In this document: positions 1 through 5,635 of the stretch, in pieces | How positions within the stretch are numbered: position 1 is the stretch's first letter | Layout: every line of letters starts with the position of its first letter | From: Fibrobacterota bacterium | GTDB lineage: Bacteria > Fibrobacterota > Chitinivibrionia > Chitinivibrionales > JANQEN01 | NCBI GenBank assembly: GCA_030619215.1 | Contig: JAUXBV010000266.1 | Location: 1 to 5,697, forward strand | Length of the DNA: 5,697 nucleotides | Reading direction: 5' to 3' | The notes under the pieces: model-generated | Seen by the model: the letters and a program-made list of their open reading frames with translations, nothing else | Database searches by the model: none | Told to the model about the DNA's origin: nothing | Program-made: the position numbers and the translations under genes

Positions 1-1
1 C

Positions 2-904
2 ATATTATTTCTATTCCTCGGCTGTTCATCTCAGAATCACTGGCAAACCTACAACACCTCAAACACTCCCCTCACATCAGATCGTATACGCCAAATTATT
101 ATTGAAAATAATGAACTTTCGTGGATTGGTACCTATGGTGGAGGATTATATAAAGTAAATGGTAATGAGTGGCAAAAAGTCTGTTCGCCCTTTGTAGGCA
201 GCCACATTTTATGTCTCAGACCAGATAATAAAGGTGGACTATGGATCGGCACAGCAAAAAACGGAGCATATTATTATTCCCGGAATAATTGGACTCATAT
301 AGATCAAGAGCAGGGACTTTCAGATAATAATGCCTGGGATATTCTTATTAGTAAAAATAAAGATGTATGGCTCTGCTCACGTTATAGAGGAGCATGTAAA
401 AAAAACTCGGATTCACTCAGGTGTTTTAATACAAAGGACGGATTACCTGACAACCAGGTAACAGTTGTTTCCGAAGACAGCAGAGGGACAGTATGGCTGG
501 GAACCGCCCGCGGAGGTCTGTGTGGCTATAAAGACGGGCAATTTGAGTATATTAATAGCCGTAATGGTATTAGCGGCAATTATATCAGAGCGATTATCTG
601 TGACAGCATTCCCCGCTGGGTCGGCTCATGGGATGGCGGGCTGGATTATTTCAATGGAGAGACATGGGAGCATATAGACGAGGTAAAAGAGCCTGTTGTT
701 TTTCTCGGTTTTGATGGAGATAACGATTTGTGGGTTGGCACCTGGGGGTACGGTGTATATGCCGGCAAATCAAATGACTGGAAGCATTTGACAACGGAAA
801 ACAGCGGCCTCCCCAATAATCAGGTAATAGATATCGATTTCGGTAAGGACGGAAAAATTTATTTTGCGACATCACACGGAGTTGCAGTTTATACACCCAA
901 ATAA
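2..904 (+). CDS. Stand-alone seven-bladed WxGT beta-propeller lipoprotein (5' end cut by window edge)
   Basis: The open frame runs in from the left edge (300 visible codons, stop TAA at 902-904). The first visible residues, ILFLFLGCSS, are the end of a hydrophobic signal with a lipobox-type L-G-C. The modified Cys would be codon 23-25, so only a few N-terminal residues are missing and the mature protein is complete. Seven copies of a W-[IVL]-G-T-type motif occur at visible residues 41, 81, 123, 165, 206, 244 and 287 (the last is Y-F-A-T). The spacing is 38-43 residues, and each motif is followed by G-G-L/G-V-Y and an N-x-x-W-type turn. This is the pattern of the two-component-regulator propeller repeat (Reg_prop family), which in hybrid histidine kinases forms the periplasmic sensor. 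Here the protein stops after blade seven, with no membrane anchor, kinase or receiver, so it should be a lipid-anchored binding or scaffold protein. Its ligand cannot be told. Blade three is Cys-rich (W-L-C-S, then two more Cys). The fold is fairly certain; the function is unknown. Confidence 0.85.
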   Translation: MLFLFLGCSSQNHWQTYNTSNTPLTSDRIRQIIIENNELSWIGTYGGGLYKVNGNEWQKVCSPFVGSHILCLRPDNKGGLWIGTAKNGAYYYSRNNWTHIDQEQGLSDNNAWDILISKNKDVWLCSRYRGACKKNSDSLRCFNTKDGLPDNQVTVVSEDSRGTVWLGTARGGLCGYKDGQFEYINSRNGISGNYIRAIICDSIPRWVGSWDGGLDYFNGETWEHIDEVKEPVVFLGFDGDNDLWVGTWGYGVYAGKSNDWKHLTTENSGLPNNQVIDIDFGKDGKIYFATSHGVAVYTPK

Positions 905-970
905 CCTGTTTGTCCTAATTATAATAATCAAACAATCATTCTGGTAATTTCAGCCTTTTATAACTATATT

Positions 971-1026
971 TTTAATCCGGGCTAACTTTACATATATACT
1001 TTACATACTGCATATAAAGGGAGGAG
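971..1026 (+). promoter_or_regulatory. Weak promoter candidate and strong Shine-Dalgarno before the DUF362 gene
   Basis: The 129-base gap after the propeller gene is AT-rich. TATACT at 995-1000, with TTTAAT at 971-976 (18-base spacer), is a possible sigma-70-like pair but a poor match. TTTACA at 987-992 and again at 1000-1005 are alternative -35-like hexamers. The only firm element is the purine run GGGAGGAG at 1019-1026, seven bases before the ATG at 1034, which fixes that start. No clear terminator for the upstream gene is seen, so read-through from the propeller gene is possible. Confidence 0.3.
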
Positions 1027-1033
1027 CAATATT

Positions 1034-1933
1034 ATGATTTCACGCAGACAATTTATCAAATCTGGAACAGCTGCAGCTGGTGTGGCTCTTACTTCAGGAA
1101 GTGTTCTTGCGCAGGGGGAAAAGCCGGTAGTTGCTGTTGCAAAAGGTAAACCAAACGAAATTGTTAAAAAAGCGGTTGACGCACTGGGCGGAATAAAGAA
1201 ATTTGTAAAACAGGGTGATCGTGTTGTCATTAAAGCCAACATGGGTTTCCCGAATCCACCGGATTGGTCTACAACCACACACCCGGAAGTGGTAAAATCA
1301 ATTGCACAGCTCTGCCTTGATGCAGGCGCTCAAAGAGTCATTCTTATTGACAACCCTCTCCGTGATGCACAGATGTGCAAGGAGAAAAGCGGTATCGGTG
1401 CCGCAGTTAAGGGTATGAAGGGTGTGGTTCTTGCAATGCTTAAGGAAGAGAAATTTTATAAACCGACACAGGTTCCAAAGGCAAAAGAGCTAAAGTCTGT
1501 GGCCGTTACAAAAGAGGTTCTCCGTGCAAACTGCCTTATTAATTTACCGACTGCAAAATCACATTCGGCTACCGGTGTAAGTCTGGGAATTAAAAATTTG
1601 ATGGGGCTTGTCTGGGATAGATCCGCTTATCATAATAAAATGGAGCTTAACATGGCAATTGCAGAACAACTTTATATTATGAAGCCGAACCTGACGATAA
1701 TAGACTGTGTTTATGCCCTCCTTACCAATGGGCCTGCCGGCCCTGGTAAAACAGTTGAGCTTAACACTGTTGTAGCAAGCACTGACCCTGTTGCAGCAGA
1801 TTCCTATACAGTCGGAATAGCAAGATGGTACAATCGCGATTGGAAAGGAAGCCAGGTTAAATATATTAAAAATGCTTATGAGCTTGGATTTGGGGAGATT
1901 GATGTTGCAAAGATGGATGTAAAAAAAGTGTAA
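1034..1933 (+). CDS. Tat-exported DUF362 domain protein
   Basis: This is a 299-residue protein. The start is set by the strong GGGAGGAG seven bases upstream. Residues 3-9 (S-R-R-Q-F-I-K) match the twin-arginine consensus. A mild hydrophobic stretch follows and ends in S-V-L-A, giving probable cleavage after residue 26, so the protein should be folded in the cytoplasm and exported by Tat, often a sign of a cofactor. The rest fits the DUF362 family (PF04015). VVIKANM at 64-70 and T-H-P-E-V at 82-86 are typical of its N-terminal half. A block at 168-192 runs from L-I-N-L-P through K-S-H to I-K-N-L-M-G-L, D-P-V-A-A-D lies at 251-256, and a C-terminal Y-E-L-G-F-G-E-I-D ends the domain. There is no ferredoxin motif. 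Cys 94, 115, 167 and 224 are scattered. DUF362 proteins have no settled biochemical role, and some are fused to ferredoxin domains. The next gene, 87 bases on, encodes a polyferredoxin with its own Tat-like motif, so a shared redox role is likely but inferred. The family call is strong. Confidence 0.9.
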   Translation: MISRRQFIKSGTAAAGVALTSGSVLAQGEKPVVAVAKGKPNEIVKKAVDALGGIKKFVKQGDRVVIKANMGFPNPPDWSTTTHPEVVKSIAQLCLDAGAQRVILIDNPLRDAQMCKEKSGIGAAVKGMKGVVLAMLKEEKFYKPTQVPKAKELKSVAVTKEVLRANCLINLPTAKSHSATGVSLGIKNLMGLVWDRSAYHNKMELNMAIAEQLYIMKPNLTIIDCVYALLTNGPAGPGKTVELNTVVASTDPVAADSYTVGIARWYNRDWKGSQVKYIKNAYELGFGEIDVAKMDVKKV

Positions 1934-1938
1934 AATTT

Positions 1939-2011
1939 ACCACAGAGCACTACTTTGTAGCTATAGTCCCGCATCGCGGGGCATTAAAACACGCAGAAAG
2001 CACAGAGGTGG
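1939..2011 (+). repeat. Repeat-like palindromic intergenic element carrying the next gene's ribosome binding site
   Basis: Most of the gap between the DUF362 and polyferredoxin genes has the look of a dispersed non-coding repeat. The left edge reads ATTTACCACAGAG and the right edge CACAGAGGTGGAAAT, so CACAGAG occurs twice directly (1941-1947 and 2001-2007) and the outer ATTT(A)CCAC and GTGGAAAT form imperfect terminal inverted repeats. In the middle, GTCCCGC-ATC-GCGGGGC (1966-1982) forms a 7-bp hairpin with one G-T pair and a 3-base loop. The stem is GC-rich in AT-rich surroundings. There is no T-run after it, so it is not a standard terminator, though it could attenuate or stabilise the mRNA. 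GAGGTGG at 2005-2011, inside the right edge, is the only Shine-Dalgarno for the ATG at 2021 (nine-base gap). A sequence related to the core lies at 5669-5689. Confidence 0.5.
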
Positions 2012-2020
2012 AAATTAAAA

Positions 2021-3706
2021 ATGAAAATAAAAACATTTAGACGTTCTGTTCAGGGTGTTACATTTACCCTTTTTATAATACTTTTCCTGTTTACTGTTTA
2101 TCCTTTTGCGAGAATAGTCCCTGTTAAAACCTTCCTTCAATTGGACCCTCTTGTCGCTTTAGTAAGCATGATTGGCTCAAGGGCAATAATTGTTCCTATG
2201 CTCTTGGCTGTGCTCTTGTTTATTCTTACATTAATATTCGGACGCTTCTTCTGCGGATACATCTGTCCCCTGGGAACTCTTATCGATATTAATAACTTTA
2301 TCTTTTTCAGAAAGCTAAAGAAAAAAGAATCAAAAGACCCAAAGCCGAATCGCAATATTAAATATTTCATTCTTATTGGTGTTATTGCAGCATCATTACT
2401 TGGTGCAGACCTTCTTCACTTTTTCAGCCCGATGTCAATTGCACCTCGTACCTTTACTTTGATACTATTCCCACCGGTTATCTGGTTTCTCAATTTTGTT
2501 ATTGATTTGATACGACCTCTGGCATTAAACATGGGATTTGACGGCCTTTTACAATTTTCATTTCACCGGCCATATTTTGAAAACAGCATTCCAACCCTTA
2601 TTATCATCGTTATAATTTTAGTCGCTAATTACTGGAGAAAACGTTTCTGGTGCAGGTACCTGTGCCCTACCGGCGCATTACTGAGCCTTGTTTCCCGCTT
2701 CGGTATATTTAAGAGAAAGGTGACGGACAAGTGTAGCTCCTGTTTTCGCTGCATGAGTGCCTGCGATATGCGTGCCATTGATGAAGAGGGTAAAAATACT
2801 ATTCTCAGTGAATGCACACTTTGCGGAAACTGTGTAGAAGCCTGCAAACAAAAAGAAAACTCAATTGGTATAACCTCATTTGGAACAGGAAAAAACAACT
2901 CAGCTCTTCTTGTTGACAGGAGAAAGTTCATATACTCGGCAGTAACCGGCATTGCCGCAGCAGCTACAATAAAAGGTGGTATTCATAATGAAAATAATAT
3001 AAAAGGTAGATTCGTCCGTCCTCCGGGCTCAATCCCTGAAGCTGATTTCCTTGCGAGGTGCATACGCTGCGGAGAGTGCATGAAGGTGTGCAAAACCAAC
3101 GGTCTTCAACCTGCAAACCTCGAATCCGGTTTTGATGCCCTCTGGACACCACGGCTTAAACCAAGAGTCGGGGCATGCGAAGACAAATGTAATATGTGTG
3201 GTCAAGTGTGTCCTACACAAGCTATTAGAAAGCTGCCTTTAGAAGAAAAACTCTATGCAAAAATTGGAACCGCAGTTATTGACCGCCGCCGCTGTATCGC
3301 ATGGGAGCAAAACAAGCTCTGCCTTATCTGCGATGAGATCTGCCCCTACGATGCAATAGAATTCAGAATAACAGAAACCTTCACCGGCCCGTTCAAACGC
3401 CCATTTGTACTTGAGGATAAATGCGTGGGATGCGGCTGGTGCGAGCATAAATGCCCTATCAACGGTCGCGCTGCCATAGAGGTCTATTGCATTGGAGAAG
3501 AGCGCTTCTTAAAAGGATCCTACATCACGGAGCAGAAGAAAAAAATGCGGGAGGTTAAAGAAACCCATGAATCCGACTATGGTGTTGACGACCTCGGCTC
3601 TGGAGGAGAAGACCTGGTTAAACCTCCTACTAAAACACCCGATGATGCAGGCAAAAAAGAAACAGAAGATGAGCCGCTTCCCGGCGGGTTTATTCTTGAT
3701 GAATAA
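2021..3706 (+). CDS. NapH-NapG/MauM-type fused membrane polyferredoxin with internal Tat-like motif
   Basis: The 561-residue protein joins two families that are usually separate. Residues 1-280 are NapH-like. Hydrophobic segments lie near 10-29, 44-73, 114-134, 143-165 and 189-204. The paired membrane motifs FCGYICP (C78, C82) and FWCRYLCP (C211, C215) are present. Two 4Fe-4S sites follow: C238/241/244/248 and C265/268/271/275. Residues 299-304 (D-R-R-K-F-I) begin a Tat-like motif followed by a hydrophobic A/T/I-rich stretch to about 317. The NapG/MauM-like part then opens with R-P-P-G-S-I-P-E (333-340) and carries four more sites: C347/350/353/357; C386/390/393/397; C425/434/437/441, with the eight-residue gap typical of NapG; and C468/471/474/478. 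In the family, NapGH oxidises quinol and feeds periplasmic redox partners. By analogy the first two clusters face the cytoplasm and the last four the periplasm. Residues 505-561 form a charged, probably disordered tail. The partner is probably the DUF362 protein upstream. There is no napA, napB or napC nearby, so no nap symbol is given. Confidence 0.9.
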   Translation: MKIKTFRRSVQGVTFTLFIILFLFTVYPFARIVPVKTFLQLDPLVALVSMIGSRAIIVPMLLAVLLFILTLIFGRFFCGYICPLGTLIDINNFIFFRKLKKKESKDPKPNRNIKYFILIGVIAASLLGADLLHFFSPMSIAPRTFTLILFPPVIWFLNFVIDLIRPLALNMGFDGLLQFSFHRPYFENSIPTLIIIVIILVANYWRKRFWCRYLCPTGALLSLVSRFGIFKRKVTDKCSSCFRCMSACDMRAIDEEGKNTILSECTLCGNCVEACKQKENSIGITSFGTGKNNSALLVDRRKFIYSAVTGIAAAATIKGGIHNENNIKGRFVRPPGSIPEADFLARCIRCGECMKVCKTNGLQPANLESGFDALWTPRLKPRVGACEDKCNMCGQVCPTQAIRKLPLEEKLYAKIGTAVIDRRRCIAWEQNKLCLICDEICPYDAIEFRITETFTGPFKRPFVLEDKCVGCGWCEHKCPINGRAAIEVYCIGEERFLKGSYITEQKKKMREVKETHESDYGVDDLGSGGEDLVKPPTKTPDDAGKKETEDEPLPGGFILDE

Positions 3707-3836
3707 ATAAATACATCCACCATAGCAAAGGTGACAAAATTCAAGCCTAAATATTAATTTTAGTAGATTTTAGTATTTCGTAATATATTGCTTTTTATGA
3801 AGTTATGTTGAACTCAATCTTTCAAGTGAAATAAAA
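3707..3836. other. Convergent intergenic region with a short tandem repeat
   Basis: This 130-base AT-rich gap lies between two converging genes. ATTTTAGTA occurs twice in tandem at 3757-3765 and 3767-3775 (10-base period). I see no GC-rich stem with a T-run on either strand, so how transcription ends here is unclear. There is no small gene. Confidence 0.5.
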
Positions 3837-4547
3837 CTAATACAATTGATTCATCAAATCCCAGATATACTTCAACGAAACAGCATCATAATTCTCGCCA
3901 AAGCTCTCTTCAGAATGAATATCTTTCTTATTCTTTTCCACCACGTTACGACCGGCAATAAGGCGGGAGCTGCGCATCATGAGAATACCCACTACATTCT
4001 CAGTTATCACATTATCAAGAATCATCGGGGAGGCAAAATCAGCAACGATACCATACTTATTACGGTATATTTTGTTTTTCTTTATATGCGGTGCTGCTTT
4101 ATTCGAACAGTATATTGCACAGTGGTTACCAACGAACTCACATTGCTTTATGGTAGGTCTTGTATCATAAATAAAGTTTCGGTAGGCTCCCTCTATTCTA
4201 CAGTATTTAAATACTGCATCCGCTTTTTCCCCTCTTATCTCAAAACCCTGCCAGCATGGCGGCTCAGTTGAGCCGTGCGCCCTATCGACGCCTGTAATAA
4301 GAATCGGATTATCCTTGGTTCCTTCTGCAATGAGAAGTCCGTTTACAATGAAACGATAATAACCTCCAAATTTGATAATTACACCTGGTTTTATCACACA
4401 GGTTACATCTTCCGGTACTTCTACAGTACTATTTATGACAGTATCACGATCAAATACTATGGAAGGATCGGAACCTTTTTTGCAAAAACCTTCCTGGTAC
4501 AAAATCAGCATAAAAAAGATGCAACAGAAATTAATTATTATGCGCAT
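3837..4547 (-). CDS. Secreted right-handed parallel beta-helix repeat protein
   Basis: This is a 236-residue protein. The ATG at 4547-4545 has GAGGG at 4560-4556, eight bases upstream, and an in-frame stop lies just beyond, so the start is well fixed. Residues 1-22 form a hydrophobic Sec-type signal (IINFCCIFFMLILY core). No good lipobox is present, since the Cys at 22 follows E-G-F. Residues 52-85 (V-I-K-P-G-V-I-I-K-F, then G-L-L-I-A-E-G-T and P-I-L-I-T-G) are the standard N-terminal cap region of bacterial beta-helix proteins. Helix rungs follow with a ladder at C116, C136, N158, N179 and N201 (20-22 residue period), with turns such as K-Y-G-I-V and V-V-G-I-L. Residues 209-236 lie outside the ladder. 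Members of this fold include polysaccharide lyases and NosD-like copper-site proteins. I see no catalytic residue set, and the helix is short, so a binding or structural role is as likely as an enzyme. The gene starts 14 bases after the stop of the lipoprotein gene and is probably cotranscribed with it. Confidence 0.8.
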   Translation of the reverse strand: MRIIINFCCIFFMLILYQEGFCKKGSDPSIVFDRDTVINSTVEVPEDVTCVIKPGVIIKFGGYYRFIVNGLLIAEGTKDNPILITGVDRAHGSTEPPCWQGFEIRGEKADAVFKYCRIEGAYRNFIYDTRPTIKQCEFVGNHCAIYCSNKAAPHIKKNKIYRNKYGIVADFASPMILDNVITENVVGILMMRSSRLIAGRNVVEKNKKDIHSEESFGENYDAVSLKYIWDLMNQLY

Positions 4548-4561
4548 GTAATTATCCCTCT

Positions 4562-5374
4562 TTAGTTAACCAAAAATAACGATGCTCTTTCCGTCCAATT
4601 CACTGATAAATTCGGCAGAGAACAGTCCGGTGTTCTGAATACCATCTCCGCTTTAATAAGGCATTTCTCACCAATATCTATAACAGCCGTACCCTTACCA
4701 TTCCCTTTCATAGGTAACTGATCAACAATGCTCGCTGTGTCAAGCTGCTTATTATCTATTGTATACCGGAATAGCCAGCTGATACATGCTTCCTGCCGTT
4801 CATCGGGTGTGATTCTTAAACTGTCAAAGGTAAACGCCTGGTATATATCGCATGTTGCTTTCCCTTGAGAGGTTGTGAGAGGAAACCGTCTTTCACGATC
4901 CCAGCTAAATCCCGGGCGAATCTGCTTCTCTGGCAGTGTTGGAAGTATCTTTGCCAGGTGGCGATGAAGATCCCATTCTCCAAAACCCGTTAAAGAGACA
5001 GCAGCAGAGTCAGAGGAGGCTGGAAAACCTTCTTTCAGGGAAATCGTATACTCTGCGTCACTTATCAGCTCTTCTATGTTCATCATTTCTATTTCGTCCA
5101 GGATATTTGATTTTATATTTATCCGTTCAGCTTTAATATTCAAATGGTTCTGCTCCTTTGAACTGCTACCGGCAAGAATGCAATTAATGGTACTGTTCAG
5201 GATTGATACTGAATCTTCAAATGAAAAATTACCTCCTATATCGCAGGTAAATTCATACTTCCAGATTTCCCGGGACGAAAAATCTACAGAAAGGGTAACA
5301 GGTTTCCCTCTCTGACATGATTCAAATATCGCCATTATTAAAAATGCTATGATAAATAGAAGGTTTCTTTTCAT
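4562..5374 (-). CDS. Unrecognised lipoprotein, about 270 residues
   Basis: I chose the ATG at 5374-5372 because it places a clean lipoprotein signal at the N terminus: M-K-R-N, a hydrophobic run at residues 5-17, then F-E-S-C with Cys 20 as the likely lipid-modified residue. The frame is open up to a TTG at 5452, but that adds 26 residues with no signal and no ribosome binding site. Even the chosen start has only a weak purine run (AGAGAAAAG). The acidic residue before the Cys makes the lipobox atypical. The mature part has alternating polar and hydrophobic strands suggesting a beta-rich fold. Notable segments are L-P-T-L-P-E-K-Q-I-R-P-G-F-S-W-D at 144-159 and G-K-G-T-A-V-I-D at 226-233 followed by a K-A-E-M-V-F strand at 241-246. 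That layout recalls uncharacterised envelope families such as DUF6263, but the resemblance is from memory and weak. It is the first gene of a probable two-gene operon with the beta-helix protein. Confidence 0.75.
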   Translation of the reverse strand: MKRNLLFIIAFLIMAIFESCQRGKPVTLSVDFSSREIWKYEFTCDIGGNFSFEDSVSILNSTINCILAGSSSKEQNHLNIKAERINIKSNILDEIEMMNIEELISDAEYTISLKEGFPASSDSAAVSLTGFGEWDLHRHLAKILPTLPEKQIRPGFSWDRERRFPLTTSQGKATCDIYQAFTFDSLRITPDERQEACISWLFRYTIDNKQLDTASIVDQLPMKGNGKGTAVIDIGEKCLIKAEMVFRTPDCSLPNLSVNWTERASLFLVN

Positions 5375-5476
5375 AAACTTTTCTCTATTGGTTATAATGT
5401 ATATACCGCTTTTCATATTAATTGTCTTAAATGTTTGCGGTACAAGGTGCAACTTTAGTTGTATAAGTGTTTCTAT

Positions 5477-5511
5477 AAAAGTTTTGTTCTATTCCATACG
5501 ACAAAACTTTT
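5477..5511. repeat. Perfect 11-bp inverted repeat with 13-base loop
   Basis: AAAAGTTTTGT (5477-5487) and ACAAAACTTTT (5501-5511) are exact reverse complements. The stem ends in TTTT on both strands, so it could act as a weak bidirectional terminator, an operator, or a hairpin in the leader of the minus-strand operon, about 100 bases before its start codon. It is AT-rich, so stability is modest. Confidence 0.6.
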
Positions 5512-5562
5512 GAGAATCACTCTATAATTGAAAATAGGTCAATGGTTTTATTTGATCAATAA

Positions 5563-5574
5563 TATAATATTATA
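5563..5574. promoter_or_regulatory. TATAATATTATA palindrome, possible -10 element
   Basis: This 12-bp perfect palindrome contains TATAAT on each strand. For the minus strand, TTATCG about 18 bases upstream is a three-of-six match to a -35 box. A start near 5562 would give a leader of roughly 190 bases containing both inverted repeats. In such AT-rich DNA the match may be chance. Confidence 0.25.
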
Positions 5575-5635
5575 GATCTTTTTTAATTTGGCCGATAAAT
5601 TAATAGGAAGTTTTATTTGTTGTATATATGTTTTT

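Noticed and set aside
907..934. TGTTTG/CAAACA inverted repeat as a terminator for the propeller gene
   Set aside because: It has only six AT-rich pairs, a 16-base loop and no T-run.
988..1282. Minus-strand open frames over the start of the DUF362 gene
   Set aside because: They are shadows of a strong coding frame that has a clear Tat signal and Shine-Dalgarno.
1966..1982. Central hairpin as a rho-independent terminator of the DUF362 gene
   Set aside because: The stem is GC-rich but is followed by GCATTAAAAC with no T-run, and it fits better as part of a repeat element.
2137..3448. Several minus-strand open frames opposite the polyferredoxin gene
   Set aside because: The plus frame carries all the cysteine motifs. 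The antisense products look unordered and have no start signals.
2021..3706. Assignment as part of a periplasmic nitrate reductase (nap) operon
   Set aside because: No napA, napB, napC or napD is in the window and the neighbour is a DUF362 protein, so only family similarity is claimed.
3846..4565. Open frames on the plus strand opposite the beta-helix gene (141 and 96 codons)
   Set aside because: They have no ribosome binding site and no recognisable domain, and lie opposite a well-supported gene with a signal peptide and a regular repeat ladder.
5375..5452. Longer start of the lipoprotein gene at the TTG (5452) or the ATG at 5416-5414
   Set aside because: Neither has a ribosome binding site, and both would bury the lipoprotein signal some 13 to 26 residues inside the protein.
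5552..5559. TTGATCAA as an FNR-type site
   Set aside because: The FNR consensus needs four bases between TTGAT and ATCAA. This is only the short palindrome without the spacer.
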